A stretch of DNA of 35,946 nucleotides, taken from NCBI GenBank assembly GCA_028689615.1, contig JAQVCV010000050.1, positions 1-35,946 of the forward strand, in the 5' to 3' direction. The notes under the pieces were generated by a model that saw nothing but the letters and a program-made list of their open reading frames with translations, was not told the origin of the DNA and searched no databases. Made by a program: the position numbers and the translations under genes. The DNA is from Bacteroidales bacterium. Lineage in GTDB: Bacteria > Bacteroidota > Bacteroidia > Bacteroidales > TTA-H9. The stretch's first letter is position 1. Every line of letters begins with the position of its first letter. Positions 26,471 through 35,210 of this stretch are shown here, in pieces.

Positions 26471-28387
26471 ATGAAAAACAGGCTCAGTGTAGGTTCAACC
26501 CACCATCTGGTAGCCATCAGGCTGCTGATTTCGCTGCTGCTTTTGTTGCTTGCCAGAGTTGCATTTATTGTAGCAAACAAAAACTTGCTCGATCCTGCCC
26601 TCGGATTCCAGGAGGGATTTTGGCTGGTAATCATCGGACTTCGGTTTGATTTTTCGGCTCTGATGATGATCAACAGTTTGTGGATAGCGTTGGCTGCCCT
26701 CCCCTTCCCCATCCGCAAGCGCCGCTATTTCAAATTGCTTACCGACTGGCTTTACTACCTTCCAAACATAACCGCACTCACCATCAACCTTGTTGATGTG
26801 GCCTATTACCCGTTTACCCTGCGCCGCACCAACGCCGATGTCATCAACCTGATCATGAAAAACCAGGGGCTGCCACCCGGGCTCATCACCTCTTTCATTC
26901 ACGATTATTGGTATCTGGTGGCGATCCTGGCAATTATTCTCGTGTTTTTTGTTGTTGTGATTCGCAAAATCAAAGTTGAAAGCAAGCTGACTTTCCACCA
27001 AAAAGGCGCCTTCGTGGTTTGGAACCTTCCCGCCTATCTTATTTGGATGGCACTTGTAGTGATTGGAATCAGAGGTGGATTTCAGCTCAAACCCATCTCG
27101 CTGGTGAATGCTGCCAGCCTTACAACTCCCGAAAAAGCCGCCGCAGTGCTCAACACCCCGTTTGTGGTGGTTAAAACCATCAAAACCAAAACCCTTCCCG
27201 ACAAGAGCTACATGACAGCCAAAGAAGCCCAAGCCCTGTTCAACCCAAGACAACAGGTAGTTGCTGACTCGTTGTCAGGGCTGTACAAGGGTTTCAATGT
27301 CATGGTGATTGTTATGGAAAGCTTTTCGTTGGAACACACGGGTGCAAGCGGATTGCAAAGCTACACCCCATTCCTCGACTCGCTGGGGAAACAAGGTGTT
27401 TTGATAAAAAGTTATGCAAATGGAAAAAGATCCATCGAGGCTATTCCGGCCATACTGGCCTCATTACCAACCTGGATGGACTTCGACTATATATCGTCGC
27501 CGTATGCATCCAACAGCATCAACAGCCTGGCAAGCCTTTTGGGCGATAAAGGCTATACCTCCCGTTTCTTTCATGGCGGGAACAACGGAACCATGAGTTT
27601 CGATGCCTTTTGCCGGCTGGCCGGTTTCGATCGCTACGATGGCCGCACAGAATACAACAACGATGCTGATTTCGACGGCAAGTGGGGTATTTTCGACGAA
27701 CCCTTTTTCAGCTATACAGCCAACCAACTCAACCTTACGCAACAGCCTTTCGTTGCAGGGCTTTTTTCACTCTCGTCGCACCACCCTTACACCATTCCCG
27801 AAAAATACAAAGGGAAATTCCCCACAGGAAAGCTCCCCATTCAGCAAGCTGTGGCCTATGCCGACTACTCTTTGTCGGAGTTTTTCAAAAAAATAGAGAA
27901 AGCTCCCTGGTATCGGCGAACCCTTTTCGTCGTTACTGCCGATCACACCTCGGAAAGTGCCGGAGGGTATTACGAAACACAAGCAGGGCAATACACAATT
28001 CCTCTTCTTTTTTTTACCCCCGGAGGCTTACCCCGTCCTGATACAGTCACCCTGGCACAACAAACCGACATCATGCCTACGCTGCTTTACCTGCTGGGTT
28101 TCGACAAACCTTTTACTGCCTTCGGCTCCAACATTTACGACCCCTCGAAACCCCGTTTTGCCCTAAACTATTCTGCCGGAACTTACCAGTTTTTCTTCGG
28201 CGACTATGTGTTGCACTTCAATGGCGATCGAATCACTGCCTGTTACAATCTGGTTGCCGATCCGCTGCAAACCAAAAACCTTAACCACACACCCAACCAG
28301 GACACCCAAAAAGGAGAGCAACTGCTCAAGGCATTGATCCAACAATACAACAACAGAATGAACACCAATCAGTTGACAACACCCTAA
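26471..28387 (+). CDS. LtaS/MdoB-family phosphoglycerol transferase (sulfatase fold)
   Basis: A 638-residue membrane protein with about five N-terminal membrane segments (first about 14-33) and a C-terminal alkaline-phosphatase-superfamily domain. VIVMESFSLEHTGASG supplies a metal ligand (Glu283), and KRSIEAIPAILASLP provides Ser321 at the place of the catalytic threonine of LtaS. Asp491-His492 in VVTADHTSES match the second metal site, and SSHHPYTIPE the histidine motif. Known relatives move glycerol phosphate from phosphatidylglycerol to teichoic acids (LtaS) or osmoregulated glucans (MdoB). In this phylum the acceptor is unknown, and a phosphoethanolamine donor or a simple hydrolase role is not excluded. 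The kinase gene starts 3 bases after the stop. Confidence 0.88.
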   Translation: MKNRLSVGSTHHLVAIRLLISLLLLLLARVAFIVANKNLLDPALGFQEGFWLVIIGLRFDFSALMMINSLWIALAALPFPIRKRRYFKLLTDWLYYLPNITALTINLVDVAYYPFTLRRTNADVINLIMKNQGLPPGLITSFIHDYWYLVAILAIILVFFVVVIRKIKVESKLTFHQKGAFVVWNLPAYLIWMALVVIGIRGGFQLKPISLVNAASLTTPEKAAAVLNTPFVVVKTIKTKTLPDKSYMTAKEAQALFNPRQQVVADSLSGLYKGFNVMVIVMESFSLEHTGASGLQSYTPFLDSLGKQGVLIKSYANGKRSIEAIPAILASLPTWMDFDYISSPYASNSINSLASLLGDKGYTSRFFHGGNNGTMSFDAFCRLAGFDRYDGRTEYNNDADFDGKWGIFDEPFFSYTANQLNLTQQPFVAGLFSLSSHHPYTIPEKYKGKFPTGKLPIQQAVAYADYSLSEFFKKIEKAPWYRRTLFVVTADHTSESAGGYYETQAGQYTIPLLFFTPGGLPRPDTVTLAQQTDIMPTLLYLLGFDKPFTAFGSNIYDPSKPRFALNYSAGTYQFFFGDYVLHFNGDRITACYNLVADPLQTKNLNHTPNQDTQKGEQLLKALIQQYNNRMNTNQLTTP

Positions 28388-28390
28388 CTT

Positions 28391-29311
28391 ATGACTGCAA
28401 AAAAAGTGTTGATGATTGTGAACCCCGTGAGCGGTGTCAATCACAAGAAGAAACAACTGTTGATAACTCTGGCTCAGGAATATTTAAAAGAGCCACACTT
28501 TGCCCTCACCGTGGCAACAACCAACTTTGCCGGCCATGCCATCGAACTTACCCGCGAGGCAGTTGAGCAGCAATCCGACCTTGTGGTAGCCGTGGGTGGC
28601 GATGGTTCAATCAACGAAATTGCTCAGGTTCTGGCAGGTACTCAAACAGCCTTAGCCATCGTGCCGTTAGGTTCAGGAAATGGTTTGGCCCACTTTCTGA
28701 AAATACCCTTCGATTTGAAACGAGCACTCAATCTTGTGGCCGAAGGAAATGTAATTAAAGCCGATACTGTTTCGCTCAACGATCATTTCTTCGTGTCGGT
28801 GGCTGGTGTAGGATTCGACGCGTTGGTGGCCCGTAGGTTTGCACTGGAACCCCGACGGGGCTTTTTTTCCTACCTGAAAGTTGTTGTCAGGGAATACTTC
28901 CGTTACCGACCCAAAAAATACCACATCGTGGCCGACGGCGTGGAAATTGTAACCCGGGCTTTGTTTATCACCTTTGCCAACAGCGACCAGTTTGGCTACA
29001 AAACCACCATTTCGCCCACAGCCGACATCTGCGATGGAAAAGTTGACATCTGCATCGTGCAAAAAATACCCTTCTGGCGTATTCCCCAATTGGCATGGCT
29101 TACTTACACCCGACGAATCGACAGGAGTAGCTTCGTGCAAATTGTTAAAGCCTCTGAAGCCACAATCACCCGAAAAAAAGGGAAATACCTCAACCTCGAT
29201 GGCGAGCCCGTGAAACTGGCCAAATCGCTGCATCTTAAAGTAAATCCTGCCTCTTTAAAAATTATCGTTCCCCCAACCATCAATCAGCAACCAGAAGATG
29301 ATAGAGTTTGA
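28391..29311 (+). CDS. Diacylglycerol kinase-family lipid kinase (DgkB/YegS-like)
   Basis: A 306-residue kinase of the DAGK catalytic-domain family. MIVNPVSGVN opens the fold; the nucleotide-binding GGDGS is at 69-73 in VAVGGDGSINEIAQVL, followed by PLGSGNGLAHFLKIP (92-106). The C-terminal beta domain has DGKVDICIV and LNLDGEPV, with the conserved glycine and aspartate residues. Family members phosphorylate diacylglycerol (DgkB), phosphatidylglycerol (YegS) or sphingoid bases and ceramides; sphingolipids occur in this phylum. The gene is next to an LtaS/MdoB-like transferase, whose reaction would release diacylglycerol, which favours the first option. It overlaps the next gene by 14 bases. 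Confidence 0.88.
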   Translation: MTAKKVLMIVNPVSGVNHKKKQLLITLAQEYLKEPHFALTVATTNFAGHAIELTREAVEQQSDLVVAVGGDGSINEIAQVLAGTQTALAIVPLGSGNGLAHFLKIPFDLKRALNLVAEGNVIKADTVSLNDHFFVSVAGVGFDALVARRFALEPRRGFFSYLKVVVREYFRYRPKKYHIVADGVEIVTRALFITFANSDQFGYKTTISPTADICDGKVDICIVQKIPFWRIPQLAWLTYTRRIDRSSFVQIVKASEATITRKKGKYLNLDGEPVKLAKSLHLKVNPASLKIIVPPTINQQPEDDRV

Positions 29312-30089
29312 AAACACCAACGATGCTTTGGATCATGTAAGGAAGAACTCCGCTAAACTTCAGATTATGGAATCGGCTGTTGATCCTGAGATTCAACAGG
29401 ATTTCAACGCCCGCCTCGACAGGATGACAGAAACTGAACTGGATCAGGTTCCTGAAGAAGTTCTGCAACTTGCTCTCGAAAACAGCCTCGACACCCTGTC
29501 GGACCGCGATTGGCTGATCAGGTTGGCTGCCATCCTCGATCCGGCCGCTTTAAGGCTTATCGAAAAACTGATTGAACACAACCACGACAACCCCGACATA
29601 CTCCCCTTTGCCAAATTCTGTCACGATATGCTCACCATGCGTCTGATTTCGCACCTCTCGGGTGAATCGGTTGGCTTCGTGGCAGGAGGTCTTGGAGGAC
29701 GCAATTCAAAACTGCGCCATTTCTTCCTGGTTTTTCCACTTGGTGATGCCGGCTTTACTGCCAGTCAGATCAAACTCACTACCGATGAGTTCAGAGACAC
29801 CGTGGAAGCTCTTGGTGGCGAATGCGAAACATTTGAATCAACACCAGAGTATGTGGCCGTTACTGCCCTGCTGCCCCTTGAAGACATCTTCGAGGAGATC
29901 ACCAACCGTTGTCTCACAGAATTGGCCCAGTACGGCAATTTTATATTCCCCGGCATGTTCACAACCAACGTCACCATACCCACCTATCCCGAGATTCTCG
30001 ACATCATCAAAGAGATGCGCGAGGAAAGAGAAGCCGCAAAAACAGCGGCAGATGAAGATGAAGAAGAAGCAGATGAAGAAAATATTTAA
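29298..30089 (+). CDS. Conserved-looking unknown soluble protein with an acidic tail
   Basis: A 263-residue protein I do not recognise. No signal peptide or membrane segment is visible. Residues about 1-125 are mainly helical, rich in Asp/Glu/Leu (ETELDQVPEEVLQLALEN). Residues about 130-235 look mixed alpha/beta: FVAGGLGGRNSKLRHFFLVF, then ASQIKLTTDEFRDTVEAL and FPGMFTTNVTIPTY. The last about 25 residues are a helix turning into an acidic tail ending in DEDEEEADEENI. Its start overlaps the lipid-kinase stop by 14 bases, so it is likely translationally coupled and expressed with the lipid-kinase operon. A role with that operon is only an inference from position. Confidence 0.72.
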   Translation: MIEFENTNDALDHVRKNSAKLQIMESAVDPEIQQDFNARLDRMTETELDQVPEEVLQLALENSLDTLSDRDWLIRLAAILDPAALRLIEKLIEHNHDNPDILPFAKFCHDMLTMRLISHLSGESVGFVAGGLGGRNSKLRHFFLVFPLGDAGFTASQIKLTTDEFRDTVEALGGECETFESTPEYVAVTALLPLEDIFEEITNRCLTELAQYGNFIFPGMFTTNVTIPTYPEILDIIKEMREEREAAKTAADEDEEEADEENI

Positions 30090-30188
30090 GTGTAAGAATT
30101 ACATTCATCGTTTTTTATAACTTAGCCAAATCTTGAGGCGATACCCGACACGGGAAGCCATGATGGTTTAAACTCAAACTAACTTGTT

Positions 30189-31889
30189 ATGAACGTTGTA
30201 TTTAACTTTTGGGATTACGCGGTATTCACCTTATACTGCTTATCAATCATTGGATTGGGTTTGTGGGTTTCGCGTCGAAAAAAAGGGATAGAAACCACCT
30301 CGGGCGATTACTTCCTGGCAGGTAAAACACTGCCCTGGTGGGCCATTGGTTCGTCGTTGATTGCCGCCAATATTTCGGCAGAACAATTCGTGGGGATGTC
30401 GGGTTCGGGATTTGCCATAGGCCTGGCCATAGCCTCCTACGAATGGATGGCCGCCATATCGCTGGTGATAGTGGGCAAATATTTCCTTCCCATTTTCATC
30501 GAAAAACAGTTGTTTACCATCCCCGAGTTCATTGAAAAGCGATACTCAACCACTTTGAAAAGCATTCTGGCCGTGTTCTGGATTGCGTTGTTTGTGTTGG
30601 TCAACCTCACCACAGTGCTGTTTTTGGGAGCTAAAACCCTCGACACCATTGCTGGCGATGGAAGCGGGTCGTATGTTATGATTGGCATCGTTGGACTGGC
30701 ACTCTTTGCAGCCACCTATTCCCTTTGGGGAGGGTTGTCGGCCGTGGCATGGACCGATGTTCTTCAGGTAGCATTGCTTATTGGTGGAGGCCTGGCCACC
30801 ACCTTCATTGCGCTGGATCATATAGCTCCCGACGGAGGAGTTTTAGCCGGGATGAAACACCTTTACCACACTGTTCCCCAGAAGTTTTCGATGATTTTAA
30901 GTCGCGGAGAGATGATCACCCCCAACGGCGACGATGCCTACATGGATTTACCCGGCCTGGCGGTATTGCTTGGCGGAATGTGGGTTGCCAACCTTTATTA
31001 CTGGGGGTTTAACCAATACATCATACAACGGACGCTGGCCGCCAAATCGTTGAAAGAAGCCCAAAAAGGGATCGTGTTTGCCGGTTTTCTCAAGCTGTTG
31101 CTTCCCCTCATCGTGGTGATTCCGGGAATCATTGCCTTTATGATGAACTCGTCGCCCGACGGACAGGTGGCTGCTCCCTGGGCAAGCGATGCATTTCTGA
31201 CAGCTACGGGAGTTGACAACGACCGTGCTTACCCCTGGCTGATAGCCACTTTCATCCCTTCGGGTCTGAAAGGACTTATTCTGGCGGCTTTGGTTGCTGC
31301 CATTGTTTCGTCGCTGGCCTCAATGCTCAACAGCACCGCCACCATTTTCACCATGGATCTTTACAAGCCCTACTTCAACCCTGGCGCCTCCGAGAGGCAG
31401 ATGGTTCGCACAGGCCGCATTACTGCCGGCGTGGCCCTGGTTGTAGCTGTGCTGATAGCGCCCATGTTAGGCAATCTGAAGCAAGCCTTTCAATACATCC
31501 AGGAATATACAGGCGTGGTTAGCCCGGGCATTCTGGCAATCTTCCTCATGGGTTTGTTCTCGAAAAAAGCCACCAACCGTTCGGCTATTGCCGGTGCATT
31601 GTTCAGCATCGTGCTGGCCATGTTCCTTAAAGCCGGCCCTAAAGGTTGGGGCGATGGATCGTGGGCCGAATCCCTGCTGCCGGTTCTTCCGTGGATGAAT
31701 CAAATGATGATAACCTGCGTGGCTACAATGGTTTTTATTTACATCTTCAGCCTCATCGAACTCAAGGGACGCACCGATCCTCTTGCCATCAACCTGCAAA
31801 AGGATTTGTTTAAAACCAGCCAGGTATTCAACATTGCAGCATCAGCTATTGTAATGATTCTGATAGCCCTATACGCTCTTTTCTGGTAA
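30189..31889 (+). CDS. SGLT-type sodium/solute symporter (SSS family)
   Basis: A 566-residue integral membrane protein of the solute:sodium symporter family with about 14 membrane helices. Family features include SGDYFLAGKTLPWWAIG near the start, ISAEQFVGMSG, YSLWGGLSAVAWTDVLQV, the long loop with YYWGFNQYIIQRTLAAKS, and the sodium-site region SLASMLNSTATIFTMDLYKP. These match the vSGLT/SGLT sugar transporter branch rather than the proline (PutP) or pantothenate (PanF) branches, but the substrate cannot be told. Upstream 99 bases hold no clear TAnnTTTG box. The gene ends 113 bases before convergent etfA. Confidence 0.9.
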   Translation: MNVVFNFWDYAVFTLYCLSIIGLGLWVSRRKKGIETTSGDYFLAGKTLPWWAIGSSLIAANISAEQFVGMSGSGFAIGLAIASYEWMAAISLVIVGKYFLPIFIEKQLFTIPEFIEKRYSTTLKSILAVFWIALFVLVNLTTVLFLGAKTLDTIAGDGSGSYVMIGIVGLALFAATYSLWGGLSAVAWTDVLQVALLIGGGLATTFIALDHIAPDGGVLAGMKHLYHTVPQKFSMILSRGEMITPNGDDAYMDLPGLAVLLGGMWVANLYYWGFNQYIIQRTLAAKSLKEAQKGIVFAGFLKLLLPLIVVIPGIIAFMMNSSPDGQVAAPWASDAFLTATGVDNDRAYPWLIATFIPSGLKGLILAALVAAIVSSLASMLNSTATIFTMDLYKPYFNPGASERQMVRTGRITAGVALVVAVLIAPMLGNLKQAFQYIQEYTGVVSPGILAIFLMGLFSKKATNRSAIAGALFSIVLAMFLKAGPKGWGDGSWAESLLPVLPWMNQMMITCVATMVFIYIFSLIELKGRTDPLAINLQKDLFKTSQVFNIAASAIVMILIALYALFW

Positions 31890-31940
31890 TTTTTTCTTGT
31901 ATTGTTGCTTTTCGGTTATGAAAACCGGTGTTGATGCACG

Positions 31941-31972
31941 AAAAACCCGGCACGATTGCTCACGTGCCGGGT
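31941..31972 (-). terminator. Intrinsic terminator of the etfA end
   Basis: Read on the minus strand: a 10-bp stem (31963-31972 with 31945-31954), an 8-base loop, then a short T-run (31941-31945 complement). It lies 31 bases past the etfA stop. The plus-strand side has no T-run, so it serves the minus-strand operon. Confidence 0.85.
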
Positions 31973-32002
31973 CGGGAAAACAAACAACCGGTTTCGCTGT
32001 TT

Positions 32003-32995
32003 TTAACGCTTCAACCTTTCGGTGAGCAGCGGGATGATTCTATTAACATCGCCCACGATCCCTACATCGGCTACCTGAAAAATTGGGGCGCCCTTGTCTT
32101 TGTTGATAGCAACAATAAAATCAGACTCCTCCATTCCGGCCAGATGCTGAATAGCACCGCTGATGCCACAAGCCAGATACAAGTCGGGTCTCACAGTTTT
32201 ACCGGTCTGACCCACCTGGTGATTGTGATCGGTAACTCCAGCGTCAACCAGAGCCCTTGAAGCAGAGACTTCGGCTTTCAGAACTTCGGCCAGTTCTTTC
32301 AGCTTTTCAAAACCGGTGGCGTCGCCCACGCCTCTGCCACCACTTATCAGGATACGAGCCTGGGCGATATCGGTTTTTCCTTTATCCTCTTTCACGTTGC
32401 TGATCAAACGAGCACCAAATTTTGTTTGATCGAAATTGGGTTTAAAAGCTTCAACAACACCCTTACGATTTGGATCAGATTCGCATTTGCGCATCACACC
32501 CGGGCGCACTGTAGCCATCTGGGGGCGGTGTTCTTTGCACACAATTGTGGCCATCAGGTTGCCACCAAAAGCAGGACGGGTCATCAGCAGATGGCCATCG
32601 TCGCCCACTTCAAGTTTGGTGCAATCGGCAGTTAATCCGGTTTGACATCGTGCTGACAACCTCGGACCAAGGTCACGGCCTGTGGTTGTGGCTCCAATCA
32701 AAAGTACCGAGGGTTTGTAGGCGGCAATCATTTGGGCTACAGCCTGGGCATAGGGCTCGGTTGTGTAATGCTCCAATTCGGGAGCATCGGCTACCACTAC
32801 TTTATCGGCACCACAATGAATCAGTGATTCGCTTTTCGATGATACCTGATAACCGGCTAAAAAAGCCACCACGTTTTGGTTGAGGGTATTGGCCAACTGG
32901 CGGGCTTTGCCAAGCAGTTCGAGCGAAACACCCTGAATTTCTCCGTCGCGTTGTTCAATAAAAACATACACGTCGGTATAAGACGATATTTCCAT
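32003..32995 (-). CDS. etfA: Electron transfer flavoprotein alpha subunit EtfA
   Basis: A 330-residue ETF alpha subunit, the FAD-binding half of the heterodimer that accepts electrons from acyl-CoA dehydrogenases. The C-terminal FAD signature is complete: ISGGRGVGD (about 217-225), then ASRALVDAG, HNHQVGQTGKTVRPDLYLA and GISGAIQHLAGM, with DKGAPIFQVADVGIVGD after it. The N-terminal ETF fold begins MEISSYTDVYVFIEQRDGEI. Length is as expected. Gene order acyl-CoA dehydrogenase, etfB, etfA with etfB 123 bases upstream; I see no clear structure or promoter in that gap. The operon ends at the hairpin terminator at 31941-31972. Confidence 0.96.
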   Translation of the reverse strand: MEISSYTDVYVFIEQRDGEIQGVSLELLGKARQLANTLNQNVVAFLAGYQVSSKSESLIHCGADKVVVADAPELEHYTTEPYAQAVAQMIAAYKPSVLLIGATTTGRDLGPRLSARCQTGLTADCTKLEVGDDGHLLMTRPAFGGNLMATIVCKEHRPQMATVRPGVMRKCESDPNRKGVVEAFKPNFDQTKFGARLISNVKEDKGKTDIAQARILISGGRGVGDATGFEKLKELAEVLKAEVSASRALVDAGVTDHNHQVGQTGKTVRPDLYLACGISGAIQHLAGMEESDFIVAINKDKGAPIFQVADVGIVGDVNRIIPLLTERLKR

Positions 32996-33118
32996 TGCTT
33001 ACTGTATTGTTTTTAGATCACGATCCGGAACCGGAAGAAGCCACCAGGCGTTCCATCCCTTAAATGGCAGGCCTGACAGAGTCGTGAAGCGGTTCGCAGG
33101 GAAGGTGAAGACTGTGAT

Positions 33119-33901
33119 TTAGATAATAAATTTTTCTTTCAACTTACTGATAACGATACCAACAGCCTCCTCAGGGTCGGCCTCGTAAACTTCGCCCGGT
33201 GCTTTTGATGCTTTGGCGAAGGCTTTAAACACTTTGGTTGGCGAACCCTTCAGGCCCAGATGCTCTTCAGCGACTTCAATTTGTTCAAAACCCCACAATT
33301 CAACCTCCCGCTGATAGGCCTCAACAATACCTTTTACCCTCATGTAGCGAGGTTTTCGTGCCGTGGAAAGCACAGTAACCAAACAAGGAGCATCTGCTTC
33401 AAGCACCTGATAGCCCTCCTCGGTTTCACGTTCGAGGGTAAAAGTTTTTTTCCCATCAAAACTAAGATTCCTGAGGTAAGTAACCTGTGGCAGGGCAAGC
33501 AATTCAGCAATTTGAGGTCCTACTTGTGCGGTGTCGCCGTCAATAGCCTGACGTCCGGTGATCAGCAAATCGAATTCCAATTTGCCAAGAGCACCTGCCA
33601 GGGCGTGGGAAGTTGCAAGGGTATCGGCACCGGCAAAGCGTTTATCAGTTAATAGAATTGCACGGTCGGCTCCCATTGCAAAAGCTTCGCGGAGAATCGC
33701 GTCGGCTTGTGGCGGGCCCATGGTTATCACCGTAACAGTGGCGCCATGCTTCTCTTTCAATTCAACAGCCAGTTCAAGCCCTGCTTTATCGTCGGGGTTC
33801 ATGATACTTGGCACTCCGTCGCGTATGAGAGTTCCCGTGGCTGGGTTGATTTTTATTTCGGTGGTATCGGGCACCTGTTTGATGCAAACAACAATTTTCA
33901 T
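33119..33901 (-). CDS. etfB: Electron transfer flavoprotein beta subunit EtfB
   Basis: A 260-residue ETF beta subunit, which binds AMP or a second FAD depending on the ETF class. MKIVVCIKQVPDTTEIKI opens it; GTLIRDGVPSIMNPDDK, ITMGPPQADAILREAFAMG, RQAIDGDTAQVGPQIAELL and the C-terminal LWGFEQIEV with LKGSPTKV are family features and closely resemble the clostridial EtfB that works with butyryl-CoA dehydrogenase. I use the ATG at 33901; the longest frame adds two residues through a TTG. The gene lies between the acyl-CoA dehydrogenase (52 bases upstream, AT-rich, no promoter seen) and etfA. Confidence 0.96.
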   Translation of the reverse strand: MKIVVCIKQVPDTTEIKINPATGTLIRDGVPSIMNPDDKAGLELAVELKEKHGATVTVITMGPPQADAILREAFAMGADRAILLTDKRFAGADTLATSHALAGALGKLEFDLLITGRQAIDGDTAQVGPQIAELLALPQVTYLRNLSFDGKKTFTLERETEEGYQVLEADAPCLVTVLSTARKPRYMRVKGIVEAYQREVELWGFEQIEVAEEHLGLKGSPTKVFKAFAKASKAPGEVYEADPEEAVGIVISKLKEKFII

Positions 33902-33953
33902 TTCCAATATTCTATTTTTCTATTATAAAATCTAAAGAAAGTGCAAAACAACT

Positions 33954-35093
33954 TTATTTAAGCAATTTAGCAGCTATAACCATGCGCTGAACTTCAGAAG
34001 TCCCTTCATAAATTTCGGTAATTTTTGCGTCGCGCATCATTCTTTCGACCGGGTATTCGCGTGTGTAACCATAGCCTCCGTGGCATTGCACGGCACGCGT
34101 AGTGACCTCCATAGCCACCTCGGCTGCAAACAGTTTTGCCATAGCAGCTTCGGAAGAATAATTCACTTTTTGGTCTTTAAGCATTGCAGCACGATAAACC
34201 AGCCAACGGGCTGCCTGAATTCTTGTTTCCATGTCGGCGAGTTGAAACTGGGTGTTTTGGAAAGCCGACAGGGGTTTGCCAAATTGCTTGCGCTCTTTCA
34301 CATACTTAACAGTTTCGCTGAGTGCACCCTGGGCAATACCAAGAGCCTGAGCAGCAATACCAATTCTTCCCCCGTCGAGGGTTTTCATGGCCAATCCAAA
34401 TCCTTCGCCGGTTTTCCCAAGCTGGTTGGCACGCGGCACGCGGCAATTCTCGAAAATCAATTCGCAGGTAGCTGATCCTCTGATGCCCATCTTCTTCTCC
34501 TTTTTTCCAATAGAGAAACCCGGAGTTCCCTTTTCCACGATAAAAGCCGTGATCCCCTTGGTTCCTTTTGACTTGTCGGTCATGGCCATAACGACATAAA
34601 CGTGGGCATATTCGGCGTTGGTAATGAAGATTTTGGAACCATTGATAATAAAATCATCGCCATCGGGAACTGCCGTGGTTTGTTGGGCCGAGGCATCGGT
34701 TCCGGCATTGGGTTCGGTTAGGCCAAAAGCTCCCAGCCACTCGCCTGAGGCAAGTTTTGGGAGGTATTTCATTTTTTGCTCCTCAGATCCGTATTCAAGG
34801 ATGGGCACAGCACACAAAGAAGTGTGGGCAGAAACAATGACCCCTGTTGTTGCACAAACTCTCGACAGCTCTTCAACTGCCATGGCATAGAGCAGCGTAT
34901 CGGCACCAGATCCGCCATATTTCATCGGAATCGGGATTCCCATCAAGCCGATAGGTCCCATTTTTTCTACGGTCTCTTTCGGGAACCGTTCCATTTCGTC
35001 AATTTCAGCCGCCAGGGGCTTCACTTCTTTCAGGGCAAACTCCTGAATCATTTGCCTAAAGAGAATTTGAGTTTTCGATAAGTTAAAATCCAT
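33954..35093 (-). CDS. Short-chain (butyryl-CoA type) acyl-CoA dehydrogenase
   Basis: A 379-residue acyl-CoA dehydrogenase. The FAD and substrate signatures are visible: GAFGLTEPNAGTDASAQQT, FITNAEYAHVYVV, GIRGSATCELIFENCRVP, then RKQFGKPLSAFQNTQFQLAD, QCHGGYGYTREYPVERMMRD and the catalytic base Glu363 in IYEGTSEVQRM. The Glu in this position is typical of short-chain (SCAD/Bcd) enzymes rather than isovaleryl or long-chain types. I start at the ATG at 35093 because MDFNLSKTQ is a typical start; the longer frame would begin at 35138 inside hairpin-forming sequence. With thiolase, etfB and etfA it resembles the Bcd-ETF set of butyrate-forming bacteria. The gene symbol bcd is likely but not proven. 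Confidence 0.93.
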   Translation of the reverse strand: MDFNLSKTQILFRQMIQEFALKEVKPLAAEIDEMERFPKETVEKMGPIGLMGIPIPMKYGGSGADTLLYAMAVEELSRVCATTGVIVSAHTSLCAVPILEYGSEEQKMKYLPKLASGEWLGAFGLTEPNAGTDASAQQTTAVPDGDDFIINGSKIFITNAEYAHVYVVMAMTDKSKGTKGITAFIVEKGTPGFSIGKKEKKMGIRGSATCELIFENCRVPRANQLGKTGEGFGLAMKTLDGGRIGIAAQALGIAQGALSETVKYVKERKQFGKPLSAFQNTQFQLADMETRIQAARWLVYRAAMLKDQKVNYSSEAAMAKLFAAEVAMEVTTRAVQCHGGYGYTREYPVERMMRDAKITEIYEGTSEVQRMVIAAKLLK

Positions 35094-35116
35094 TTCTATT
35101 TCAATTTTTAAAAAAG

Positions 35117-35170
35117 AACGGACGCCCCCGCATTGCAACCCTTGCGGGTTGCAGATGCAAAGCGTCCGTT
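35117..35170. other. Extended nested hairpin between thiolase and acyl-CoA dehydrogenase genes
   Basis: A perfect 9-bp outer stem (AACGGACGC 35117-35125 with 35162-35170) encloses GCAT/ATGC (35130-35133 with 35155-35158) and a 7-bp inner stem (GCAACCC 35135-35141 with GGGTTGC 35146-35152) with a 4-base loop. Read as RNA it is one long interrupted hairpin. It sits 23 bases upstream of the acyl-CoA dehydrogenase ATG, in the transcript that starts with thiolase. No T-run follows on the minus strand directly, but a TTTTTTAAAAATT stretch lies beyond. Confidence 0.7.
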
Positions 35171-35210
35171 GTATTGAAAACCGGCAGGCCGGCTTCGATT
35201 ATCTACAGTT

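Noticed and set aside
30091-30103. TGTAA/TTACA inverted repeat before the symporter gene
   Set aside because: Only 5 bp per arm with a 3-base centre, within chance expectation.
32996-33118. Structured RNA in the etfB-etfA gap
   Set aside because: Only 4-bp pairings and a short CAGGCCTG palindrome are visible, not enough to support a structure.
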